Positions 8,861-16,591 of a stretch of DNA of 36,586 nt are shown here, in pieces. The DNA is from Saprospiraceae bacterium. Its GTDB lineage: Bacteria; Bacteroidota; Bacteroidia; Chitinophagales; Saprospiraceae. The DNA lies in assembly GCA_020628645.1 (NCBI GenBank), contig JAHDES010000063.1:1-36586 (forward strand), read 5' to 3'. The notes below the pieces were generated by a model. It made no database searches and was not told the origin of the DNA. It worked only from the letters and a program-made list of their open reading frames with translations. The position numbers were made by a program, and so were the translations under genes. The stretch's first letter is position 1, and the number at the start of each line of letters is the position of its first letter.

Positions 8861-9898
8861 ATGAAAAAAGTAGTAACATTTGGAGAAATCATGCTCCGAT
8901 TGACCCCTCCCAACTGGAAGAGATTCTCACAAGCCAGTTCATTTGAAGTCATCTATGGAGGTGGTGAAAGTAATGTAGCAGTCACACTTGCCAACTATGG
9001 CATTCCAACAGAATTTGTCACGCGTTTACCTCAAAATGATATTGGGGATTGTGCCTTTATGGAAATGCGCAAACGAGGAGTTGGTACACAACATATCGCC
9101 CGTGGTGGCGAACGATTAGGTATTTATTTCTTAGAAATAGGTGCAGTTAGTCGTGGAAGTAAAGTAGTCTATGATCGAGCACATTCTGCTATGTCAACTA
9201 TTGAAGCAGGAATGATTGATTGGGAAGAAGTTTTTAAAGATGCCCATTGGTTTCATTGGACAGGTATTACTCCAGCCATTTCTCAAGGCGCAGCAGATGC
9301 TTGTTTGGAAGCCATTCAAATGGCAAATAAAATGGGTGTTACGGTTTCTACCGATTTAAATTATCGTAAAAAACTCTGGAAATACGGAAAAGAACCTGGT
9401 GAGGTGATGCCAGCTTTGGTAGAAGGATGTGATGTGATTTTGGGTAACGAAGAAGATGCTGAAAAACACTTTGGTCTACATCCAGAAGGTGTCGACGTTA
9501 CGCAAGGACATTCTGTTGATGCGGAGTCTTACCTTTCTGTTTTAAAACAATTGATGAAGATGTTTCCACGAGCAAAAAAGGTAATTACAACTTTACGTGG
9601 TTCAATTAGTGCTTCGCACAATACTTGGTCAGGTGTCTTATATGATGGTGAAACCTTGTTTAAAGCTCCGACTTATGATATTACTCACATTGTAGATCGA
9701 GTCGGTGGTGGCGATAGTTTTATGGGAGGCTTAATCTATGGATTGATAAATTACCCTGATGACGATCAAAAAGCCTTAAATTTTGCGGTAGCCGCTTCTT
9801 GTTTGAAACATACCATTTATGGAGATGCAAACCTTGCTACAGTAAGCGAAGTGGAGAAACTGATGAGTGGAGATGCAAGCGGAAGAGTTTCCCGTTAA
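8861..9898 (+). CDS. kdgK: 2-keto-3-deoxygluconate kinase (PfkB family)
   Basis: Phosphorylates 2-keto-3-deoxygluconate (KDG) to KDPG with ATP. The 345-residue protein is a PfkB-type carbohydrate kinase: the N-terminal GGGESNVAVTLA substrate motif is near residues 33-44, and the C-terminal signature DRVGGGDSFMGG carries the catalytic base D285. The second signature has GGGD in place of the commoner GAGD. It lies directly upstream of the KDPG aldolase, giving the last two steps of uronate breakdown in order. Confidence 0.92.
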   Translation: MKKVVTFGEIMLRLTPPNWKRFSQASSFEVIYGGGESNVAVTLANYGIPTEFVTRLPQNDIGDCAFMEMRKRGVGTQHIARGGERLGIYFLEIGAVSRGSKVVYDRAHSAMSTIEAGMIDWEEVFKDAHWFHWTGITPAISQGAADACLEAIQMANKMGVTVSTDLNYRKKLWKYGKEPGEVMPALVEGCDVILGNEEDAEKHFGLHPEGVDVTQGHSVDAESYLSVLKQLMKMFPRAKKVITTLRGSISASHNTWSGVLYDGETLFKAPTYDITHIVDRVGGGDSFMGGLIYGLINYPDDDQKALNFAVAASCLKHTIYGDANLATVSEVEKLMSGDASGRVSR

Positions 9899-9966
9899 AA
9901 AGTATCAAGTGCAAGTACCAAGCGCAAGTCCAATTTTTATTAAATCTTAGTATTAAAACCTATTCA

Positions 9967-10635
9967 ATGGCTCGTTTTTCAAGAATAGAAGTTGCCCTCA
10001 AGATGAAAGAGCAGGGCATGGTTCCCCTTTTTTACCATGCAGATGTTGAAGTCGCAAAAAAAGTACTTCATGCGCTTTATAATGGTGGTGCAAGATTATT
10101 GGAATTTACCAATCGGGGCGATTATGCACATGAGGTCTTTGCAGAATTGTATAAGCATGCAGCTAAGGAGATGCCTGATATGATGCTTGGAATAGGTTCA
10201 GTAACGGATGGAGGTACGGCTAGTTTGTATATGCAATTGGGCGCAAATTTTATTGTAACGCCCGTTCTGAGAGAAGACATTGCTATTGTTTGTAATCGTC
10301 GAAAAGTATTATGGTCGCCCGGTTGTGGAAGCTTAACTGAAATCGCAAGAGCCGAGGAATTGGGTTGTGAAATAGTCAAACTTTTCCCTGGAAGTGTCTA
10401 TGGTCCCAAAATGGTCAAATCAGCAATCGCACCCCAACCTTGGACAAACATTATGCCTACAGGAGGGGTCTCACCTGATCCTGAAAATCTAAAATCTTGG
10501 TTTGATGCAGGGGTTTATTGTGTAGGTATGGGCTCAAAATTAATGCTCAAAGATGCTTCTGGTTCTTTTGATTATAAAGGTATACAACAATTAACTAAAC
10601 AAGCTTTAAGAACAATTGCTGAAATTAGGAAATAG
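9967..10635 (+). CDS. eda: KDPG / KHG aldolase
   Basis: Cleaves KDPG to pyruvate and glyceraldehyde-3-phosphate. The Schiff-base lysine is K138 in EIVKLFPGS. Other family motifs are LEFTNRG, LGIGSVTD, ANFIVTP, SPGCG and IMPTGGV. The reading frame is open back to 9799, but that part overlaps kdgK out of frame and carries no family similarity, so the ATG at 9967 (222 residues, the usual length) is the better start. It ends exactly where an alternative GTG for the next gene begins. Confidence 0.93.
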   Translation: MARFSRIEVALKMKEQGMVPLFYHADVEVAKKVLHALYNGGARLLEFTNRGDYAHEVFAELYKHAAKEMPDMMLGIGSVTDGGTASLYMQLGANFIVTPVLREDIAIVCNRRKVLWSPGCGSLTEIARAEELGCEIVKLFPGSVYGPKMVKSAIAPQPWTNIMPTGGVSPDPENLKSWFDAGVYCVGMGSKLMLKDASGSFDYKGIQQLTKQALRTIAEIRK

Positions 10636-10689
10636 GTGAAAAACACCAATCTTCTCATTTTTTCATTATCTCCACCAATCAATAACAAA

Positions 10690-12729
10690 ATGAAGAATAA
10701 AACCAATCTATCCATATCCGCACTATTCATTTTTTGCGTTTTCTTGATACTTAATAGTTGTTCCAATACAACAAAAGAATCGAATACAGAAAATACTCAA
10801 AAAACCACTTACCCAAGTGCCGTTCTTCCTATCTTTGATAAATTTAAAATGATTTTAGGCGATGGTTCTAATGTGGGTTTTCCTATTGATTTTGAAAACA
10901 AAGATTTTTTCTATTCCCAAAAAGATGATGCAGTCGAATGGGTCGTTTTTAAAACACCTAATGCAGGAAATACACACGGTACATCCAATAATACAAGAAC
11001 CGAATTGGCGCAAGCGAAAAAATGGTCGCCCATGTTGGAAAATAGACTAAAAGCAACTTGTAAAGTGATGAATGTCTCTCCTACAGGAGATCCGCGTGTC
11101 GCTTCAACACACTCTGTAGTCATTGGGCAGATTCATAGTGCAGATGGACATGAAAACGAACCCTTCAAATTATTTTATAAGAAATTCCCTGGACACAAAA
11201 AAGGCTCTGTTTTTTGGAATTATGAAATTAATACAGCAGGAGATGATAATTCTGGCAGATGGGATTATTCGTACCCAATTTGGGGCTATGACTTTTCAGT
11301 GGTTGGTTCTGATGAAAATACGTATCCTGAAGAACCTAAAGATGGTATTGAATTAGGAGAAGAAATAACGTATGAAGTGCTCGTAAAAGATGGTATTATG
11401 AGCCTAACATTCATGAGTGATGGACATGAAACAAAAACCTTTACTAAAAACTTAATTCAATCAGAATATACTACAGAAGCAGATATGCCAGAACAAGTCA
11501 AAGGGCTTTTTGTCCCCATTGGGCAAGACGGTGTAGAACGGGCTAATGCGTATACCGAAGAAGGTTTATTTTTCAAGCTAGGTTGTTACAATCAAACGAA
11601 TGGAAAAGATCCTGTCGTGAATAAAGTTTGGTGTTCGGGTGCTGAAACGCATGGTGGCGATATTCAAAAACAATATGCAGATGGTAATTATGCGGAGGTT
11701 TGGTTTAAAGATGTAAGTTTGGAAGTTAGTGACAAAGCGATTTCTAATGAAGGGTATTTCGCAGCTAATGATGGTCTGGCGAAGAAAACAGTTTATCCAA
11801 GTGCCATTATTCCCTTTATGGATAAATTTAAAATGTTGATGGGCGATGGTACGAATGTGGACAATCTCGTTGATTTTGAAAACAAAGATTTCTTTTATAC
11901 TGCCATTGATGGGACTCGCCGTTGGGTGGTTTATAAAACACCAAATTCAGGCGTGACCTCAAAAAATTCTAGTAATACAAGAACAGAACTCCATCAAAAA
12001 GAAGAATGGATACCAGAAACAGGCGGTAAACTCACGGGTACATGTAAAGTTATGCATGTTTCGACTTCTGGTGATGCTAGAGTGGCGGCATCGTATTCAA
12101 CTGTTGTAGGACAAATTCACAGTGGTGAGGGACACGAAAATGAACCCTTCAAATTGTACTATAAAAAATTCCCTGGTCATACAAAAGGTTCTGTTTTTTG
12201 GAATTATGAAATTAATACGGCTGGAGAAGATAACAAAGGAAGATGGGACTACTCCTACCCTATTTGGGGGCATGATTTCTCTGTAGTGGGTGCTGATGCA
12301 AATTCTTATCCAGCGGAACCTAAAGATGGTATCGAATTAGGCGAAGAATTTTCTTATGAAGTCAATGTCCACAAAGGTATTATGTATCTCACGTTTACCA
12401 GCGAAGGACATGAAACAAAAACCTTCACTAAAAATTTGATAAAATCAGAATACACCACAAAAGCAGACATACCTGAGCAAGTTCAAAAATTATTCTTTCC
12501 ACTTGGTCAAGATGGTGTAGAGCGTGCGAATGCCTATGCGGGTGAACTCAATTATTTCAAACAAGGGGCTTATAATCAAACCAACGGAAAAGATCCAGAA
12601 AAGAACATGGTTTGGTGTACAGGAGCAGAAACCTATGGAGGCGATATCGCCAAACAATATGCCAATGGAAGCTATACGGAAGTGTGGTTTCTAGAAGCAA
12701 CGGTAGGGCCTAGTACGCCAAATAAGTAA
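10690..12729 (+). CDS. lipoprotein with two tandem PL7 alginate lyase domains
   Basis: An extracellular alginate lyase that cleaves by beta-elimination. The ATG at 10690 gives a lipoprotein signal with lipobox ILNSC (C24); the GTG at 10636 would add an unneeded 18 residues. Two homologous domains cover about residues 38-350 and 367-670. Each keeps the PL7 catalytic blocks: NTRTEL, QIHS, and a C-terminal FKxGxYNQTNG (FFKLGCYNQT and YFKQGAYNQT). Both are therefore predicted active. The two halves are very similar over long runs such as KKFPGH, GSVFWNYEINTAG and PKDGIELGEE, pointing to a fairly recent internal duplication. As a surface lipoprotein it would make oligosaccharides for SusCD. Confidence 0.85.
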   Translation: MKNKTNLSISALFIFCVFLILNSCSNTTKESNTENTQKTTYPSAVLPIFDKFKMILGDGSNVGFPIDFENKDFFYSQKDDAVEWVVFKTPNAGNTHGTSNNTRTELAQAKKWSPMLENRLKATCKVMNVSPTGDPRVASTHSVVIGQIHSADGHENEPFKLFYKKFPGHKKGSVFWNYEINTAGDDNSGRWDYSYPIWGYDFSVVGSDENTYPEEPKDGIELGEEITYEVLVKDGIMSLTFMSDGHETKTFTKNLIQSEYTTEADMPEQVKGLFVPIGQDGVERANAYTEEGLFFKLGCYNQTNGKDPVVNKVWCSGAETHGGDIQKQYADGNYAEVWFKDVSLEVSDKAISNEGYFAANDGLAKKTVYPSAIIPFMDKFKMLMGDGTNVDNLVDFENKDFFYTAIDGTRRWVVYKTPNSGVTSKNSSNTRTELHQKEEWIPETGGKLTGTCKVMHVSTSGDARVAASYSTVVGQIHSGEGHENEPFKLYYKKFPGHTKGSVFWNYEINTAGEDNKGRWDYSYPIWGHDFSVVGADANSYPAEPKDGIELGEEFSYEVNVHKGIMYLTFTSEGHETKTFTKNLIKSEYTTKADIPEQVQKLFFPLGQDGVERANAYAGELNYFKQGAYNQTNGKDPEKNMVWCTGAETYGGDIAKQYANGSYTEVWFLEATVGPSTPNK

Positions 12730-12832
12730 GAAGATAATAACTCTATTGGCTTCAAGTTTACTATTATAAATTAAACCTGAACCACTCTAAATCATAGGCT
12801 TTTTTAGTACCTAAAATAAATTTAGGATGATA

Positions 12833-12883
12833 CTCGAAGTTTCCGAACTTCGAGAGAATCTATCTAGCAAGTTTTCAACTTGC
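12833..12883. repeat. two adjacent short hairpins between the PL7 and GH2 genes
   Basis: CTCGAAGTT/AACTTCGAG (12833-12854) and GCAAGTT/AACTTGC (12867-12883) form two neighbouring perfect hairpins. Neither is followed by a clear T-run. They may be a terminator remnant, an mRNA stabiliser or a small interspersed palindromic repeat. Confidence 0.5.
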
Positions 12884-12936
12884 CTAAGAATATTTAAATT
12901 TATTGTTTTTGAATAAGCCTACTTTACATTCTTACT

Positions 12937-14775
12937 ATGTTCAGAAAATATCTTCTTCTCTTAATTGTAACTTTTAGTGGTGTTTCTTCGATTTTTGCAC
13001 AAGATCAATTATTAGTGAATGCGTATAATCGTACAACGACTTCATTAAATGGCAATTGGAAATACATTATTGATCCTTACGAAAATGGCTATTACAATTA
13101 TCGTTATGAGCCGTTTGACCAACAAGAACACCCTTGGGCAAGTGCTTTCTTCTTAAATTCCAAACCCAAAAGTCCTTCTGATTTAATCGAGTATGATTTT
13201 GATCAAATGGATGAACTAAACGTACCAGGGGATTGGAATAGTCAAAAAGCAGAATTGCTGTATTATGAAGGTACTGTTTGGTATAAAAAGTCATTTGATT
13301 ACACCTTTACTAAAAAAGAGCATCGCCTCTTTCTCTATTTTGAAGCTTCCAATTACAAAACAGAAGTCTATTTCAATGGAAAAAAATTGGGCACCCACAT
13401 TGGTGGATTTACCCCTTTCAATTTTGAGGTGACCGATTTGGTAAAAGAGAAGGATAATTTTGTAGTCGTCAAAGTAGATAATAAACGACTTAAAGAAGGC
13501 ATTCCAACACTCAATACGGACTGGTGGAATTATGGTGGATTAACGAGAGATGTCAAACTCATTGAAACAGGCAGCACTTTTATTCAAGATTATTTCATCC
13601 AATTAAATCCCGAAAACAATCAACAAATTAAAGGCTATATTCAGTTAAAAGGAGATGATATTGAGCAACAAAAAATTCAACTTTCCATTCCTGAATTAAA
13701 AATAAATAGACGTTTAAAAACAGATGAAAAGGGCTTTGCTACTTTTGAAATTCCTGCTAAAAAGGTTCAATATTGGTCAGATGAAAATCCTTATTTATAC
13801 CAAGTAATTCTAGAAACAAAGGAAGAAAAACTCAAAGATCAAATTGGTTTTCGAACGATCCGTACCAAAGGCACTCAAATTCTTTTGAATGATACACCCG
13901 TTTATCTAAGGGGCATTTCTATCCACGAAGAAAGTCCTTTACGTGATGGACGAGGATATTCTGAAGCCGATGCGAAGCAATTATTAGAATGGGCCAAAGA
14001 ATTGGGTTGCAATTATGTTCGCCTCGCGCATTATCCGCACAATGAGCACATGCTCCGATTGGCAGATCAAATGGGCATTTTAGTCTGGGAAGAGAATCCT
14101 GTGTATTGGACAATTGATTGGGAAAATCCTTCCACTTATCAAAATGCTGAAAATCAATTAGCAGAATTAATCGCACGAGATAAAAATAGAGCAAGTGTCA
14201 TCATCTGGTCGATGGCAAATGAAACGCCTAATATTCCAGCTAGGAATAATTTTTTGAATAAACTGGCTCAATTTGCTAAATCAAAAGATGCTACCCGATT
14301 AATTAGTGCTGCCTTGGAGCAAAAAAATTACAAGGATAATCCACTCATTAGAACCATAGATGATCCTTTTGCTGATCAAGTCGATATTTTAAGTTTTAAC
14401 GAATATATCGGTTGGTATGATGGACTTCCAGATAAATGCCAGAAGATCACTTGGAAAATTGAGCAAAATAAACCCGTCTTAATTTCTGAATTTGGAGCAG
14501 GCGCAAAGAAAGGATTGTATGGCGATAAAAATACCAGATGGACAGAAGAATTTCAGGAAGATTTGTATGTCCAAACCCTTAAAATGATTGATGGGATAGC
14601 TAAAATTCAAGGCATCTCTCCTTGGATTTTGGTGGATTTTAAATCTCCTCGACGTGTATTGCCAGTCATTCAAGATGGTTGGAACCGAAAAGGCTTAATC
14701 TCCAATGATGGACAAAAAAAGAAGGCATTTTACATATTACAAGACTATTTTAAGAAAAAGGCAAATTCAGAATAA
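12937..14775 (+). CDS. GH2 glycoside hydrolase with NxKG uronate-recognition motif (beta-glucuronidase-like)
   Basis: A secreted or periplasmic retaining glycosidase of 612 residues. After a signal peptide (to about residue 22, FAQDQ) come the GH2 sugar-binding domain (GDWN... VWYKKSF), the Ig-like domain and the TIM barrel (YLRGISIHEESPLRDGRGY). The acid/base is E429 (MANE) and the nucleophile E518 (ISEFG). Near the C-terminus N583-R-K585-G matches the NxKG motif that binds the substrate carboxylate in beta-glucuronidases and separates them from beta-galactosidases. A uronic-acid-specific GH2 makes sense beside uronate catabolic genes, though alginate itself is cut by lyases, so the true substrate is open. 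Confidence 0.82.
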   Translation: MFRKYLLLLIVTFSGVSSIFAQDQLLVNAYNRTTTSLNGNWKYIIDPYENGYYNYRYEPFDQQEHPWASAFFLNSKPKSPSDLIEYDFDQMDELNVPGDWNSQKAELLYYEGTVWYKKSFDYTFTKKEHRLFLYFEASNYKTEVYFNGKKLGTHIGGFTPFNFEVTDLVKEKDNFVVVKVDNKRLKEGIPTLNTDWWNYGGLTRDVKLIETGSTFIQDYFIQLNPENNQQIKGYIQLKGDDIEQQKIQLSIPELKINRRLKTDEKGFATFEIPAKKVQYWSDENPYLYQVILETKEEKLKDQIGFRTIRTKGTQILLNDTPVYLRGISIHEESPLRDGRGYSEADAKQLLEWAKELGCNYVRLAHYPHNEHMLRLADQMGILVWEENPVYWTIDWENPSTYQNAENQLAELIARDKNRASVIIWSMANETPNIPARNNFLNKLAQFAKSKDATRLISAALEQKNYKDNPLIRTIDDPFADQVDILSFNEYIGWYDGLPDKCQKITWKIEQNKPVLISEFGAGAKKGLYGDKNTRWTEEFQEDLYVQTLKMIDGIAKIQGISPWILVDFKSPRRVLPVIQDGWNRKGLISNDGQKKKAFYILQDYFKKKANSE

Positions 14776-14797
14776 AAATCCTTAAATCTACACATCT

Positions 14798-16033
14798 ATG
14801 AAAAAGTTCTTCAAATTCTTATTATCCTTTGGGCCGGGTATTTTTGCGATTGGTTATACGATTGGGACAGGAAGTGTTACCTCGATGATTGTGGCAGGAA
14901 ATTCTTTCGGAATGGATTTGTTGTGGGTTTTGTTCTTGAGCTGTGTGTTTTCAGGAGTGTTAATTTATGTGTCTGGTAAATATTATCTCACGACAGGAGA
15001 AACCGCCCTATATGCCGTACGAAATCATCTACCTTTAGGGAAAATCATAGCCATAGCCATTATTGTTACCGTAGGTATTGGTCAATGGAACTCCTTGATT
15101 GGAATTTTGGGGATTACCTCCAATGTAATTTTTGAAATTTTAGTCATTAATTTTCCCAGTTTAGCAAACCATGAATATGGAGTAGTACTTGGATTAGCAA
15201 TTCTCATTATCGGTATTTTTTATTCATTGTTGATAAAGGGGAATTATTCCCTCTTTGAAAAAGTACTGGCGCTGTTTGTGAGTTTAATGGGCTTATCTTT
15301 TCTGTTTACGCTCCTCTTTGTTTTTCCATTGCCAAGCGATATTATTAAAGGCTTAGTACCTAAAATTCCCGATGTAGAAGGAGCAGGTATCTTGGTAGCA
15401 GCATTTGTAGGAACAACGATGGCGGCAGCTACTTTTTTATCGCGCCCTTTATTTATACAAGGAAAAGGCTGGACTAAAGCGGATGATAAAACACAACGAA
15501 ACGATTCGATAATAGCAGCATTATTGATATTCATAATTAGTGGTGCTATCATGGCGGTAGCAAGTGGAAGTTTGTATGGAAAGGGAAATGAAATCACGCA
15601 TGTATTGGATATGTCGGCTGCATTAGAGCCATCCGTGGGTAAATTTGCGGTGAGTATTTTCTTTGCTGGAACCTTGAGTGCGGGACTTTCTTCTATTTTT
15701 CCTTGTTTGATGATTGTTCCATTAATGCTCGGTGATTATAATGCTGGTAAGTTAGATATAAATTCCAATCGTTTTAAAATCATTACAGGTATAGCAAGTA
15801 TCTTAGCTTTATGTGTTCCTGCTTTTGGGTTTAATCCGATCAAAGGACAGATATTGACACAAGTATTTAATGTGTTTGCCTTGCCATTGGTGGTCTTGAG
15901 TTTCATTGTGTTGTGGAATCGAAAAAATGTAGGTTTACCTTCCAATCGTATATTAACCAATCTATTGATGGTAGCCGCTTTCATTTTTGCCTTAATTATT
16001 TCTTGGAATGGCTTGGTGGATATTTTTAATTAA
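14798..16033 (+). CDS. NRAMP-fold membrane transporter lacking the metal-binding motifs
   Basis: An integral membrane protein of 411 residues with about 11 segments and the NRAMP-type start FGPGIFAIGY. In true manganese/iron NRAMPs the first helix carries DPGN; here the aligned residues are GTGS (23-26). In helix 6 the MPH motif is replaced by M208-A-A. With the Asp, Asn and His ligands gone, divalent metal transport is doubtful. The gene starts 22 bases after the GH2 stop and is surely co-transcribed with it, so transport of the GH2 product or of another organic solute is a possibility. The family call rests on the fold-level pattern only. Confidence 0.65.
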   Translation: MKKFFKFLLSFGPGIFAIGYTIGTGSVTSMIVAGNSFGMDLLWVLFLSCVFSGVLIYVSGKYYLTTGETALYAVRNHLPLGKIIAIAIIVTVGIGQWNSLIGILGITSNVIFEILVINFPSLANHEYGVVLGLAILIIGIFYSLLIKGNYSLFEKVLALFVSLMGLSFLFTLLFVFPLPSDIIKGLVPKIPDVEGAGILVAAFVGTTMAAATFLSRPLFIQGKGWTKADDKTQRNDSIIAALLIFIISGAIMAVASGSLYGKGNEITHVLDMSAALEPSVGKFAVSIFFAGTLSAGLSSIFPCLMIVPLMLGDYNAGKLDINSNRFKIITGIASILALCVPAFGFNPIKGQILTQVFNVFALPLVVLSFIVLWNRKNVGLPSNRILTNLLMVAAFIFALIISWNGLVDIFN

Positions 16034-16097
16034 AGTAGGTATAGCTTTTTCAGCTAGCATAGCTTATCTTTAGAAGACTATATAAGATACTTACTTT

Positions 16098-16547
16098 ATG
16101 AAAATTAGAACCACTTTATATCTTACGATTCTCTCCGCATTTTTATTACTTACATGTAATTCAGAAAAATTGCTATTTGAGAAAGAAGATTGGTGGTTTG
16201 GACATTGGCAAAATACAGATGATCCTACCTTCTTTTTTTCGATTGGACAAAAACCCATTGGCTCTAATGAAATCGTAACAACTCAGTTTTTTATAGCTAC
16301 CCAAGATAGTATTTATGCCAACTTTTATGTCGAAGATTTAATTGATTTCAATCATAGAAGAAAATGGAAACTGATAGAAACGAGTGAAAATCAATTTATC
16401 AAAATAAAAGAATTAGAGACCAATCAACTTGAAATTTCTGGGCCTGTTGAATTAGAGGAAGATTTGGATACAAAAACAGTGGTGTATGATATTCTTCCGA
16501 GCACGATTTCGCCACCTATACACGATTCCATTTTGTTTATTCCTTAA
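16098..16547 (+). CDS. small lipoprotein of unknown function
   Basis: A 149-residue protein with a lipoprotein signal peptide (LLLTC, C20). The mature part is rich in aromatic and acidic residues and probably beta-structured (WWFGHWQNTDD near residues 32-42). I do not recognise a family. It follows the NRAMP-like gene by 64 bases in the same direction and may belong to the same transcript. Confidence 0.7.
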   Translation: MKIRTTLYLTILSAFLLLTCNSEKLLFEKEDWWFGHWQNTDDPTFFFSIGQKPIGSNEIVTTQFFIATQDSIYANFYVEDLIDFNHRRKWKLIETSENQFIKIKELETNQLEISGPVELEEDLDTKTVVYDILPSTISPPIHDSILFIP

Positions 16548-16591
16548 ACGGATTAGAGCGATTTTACTAAATATTTTGTAATGAACGTCTA

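Noticed and set aside
9799-9966. N-terminal extension of the aldolase frame
   Set aside because: It overlaps the end of kdgK in another frame, has no Eda similarity, and the ATG at 9967 gives the normal family length.
10636-10689. GTG start for the PL7 protein
   Set aside because: The ATG at 10690 starts a standard lipoprotein signal peptide; the extra 18 residues would spoil it.
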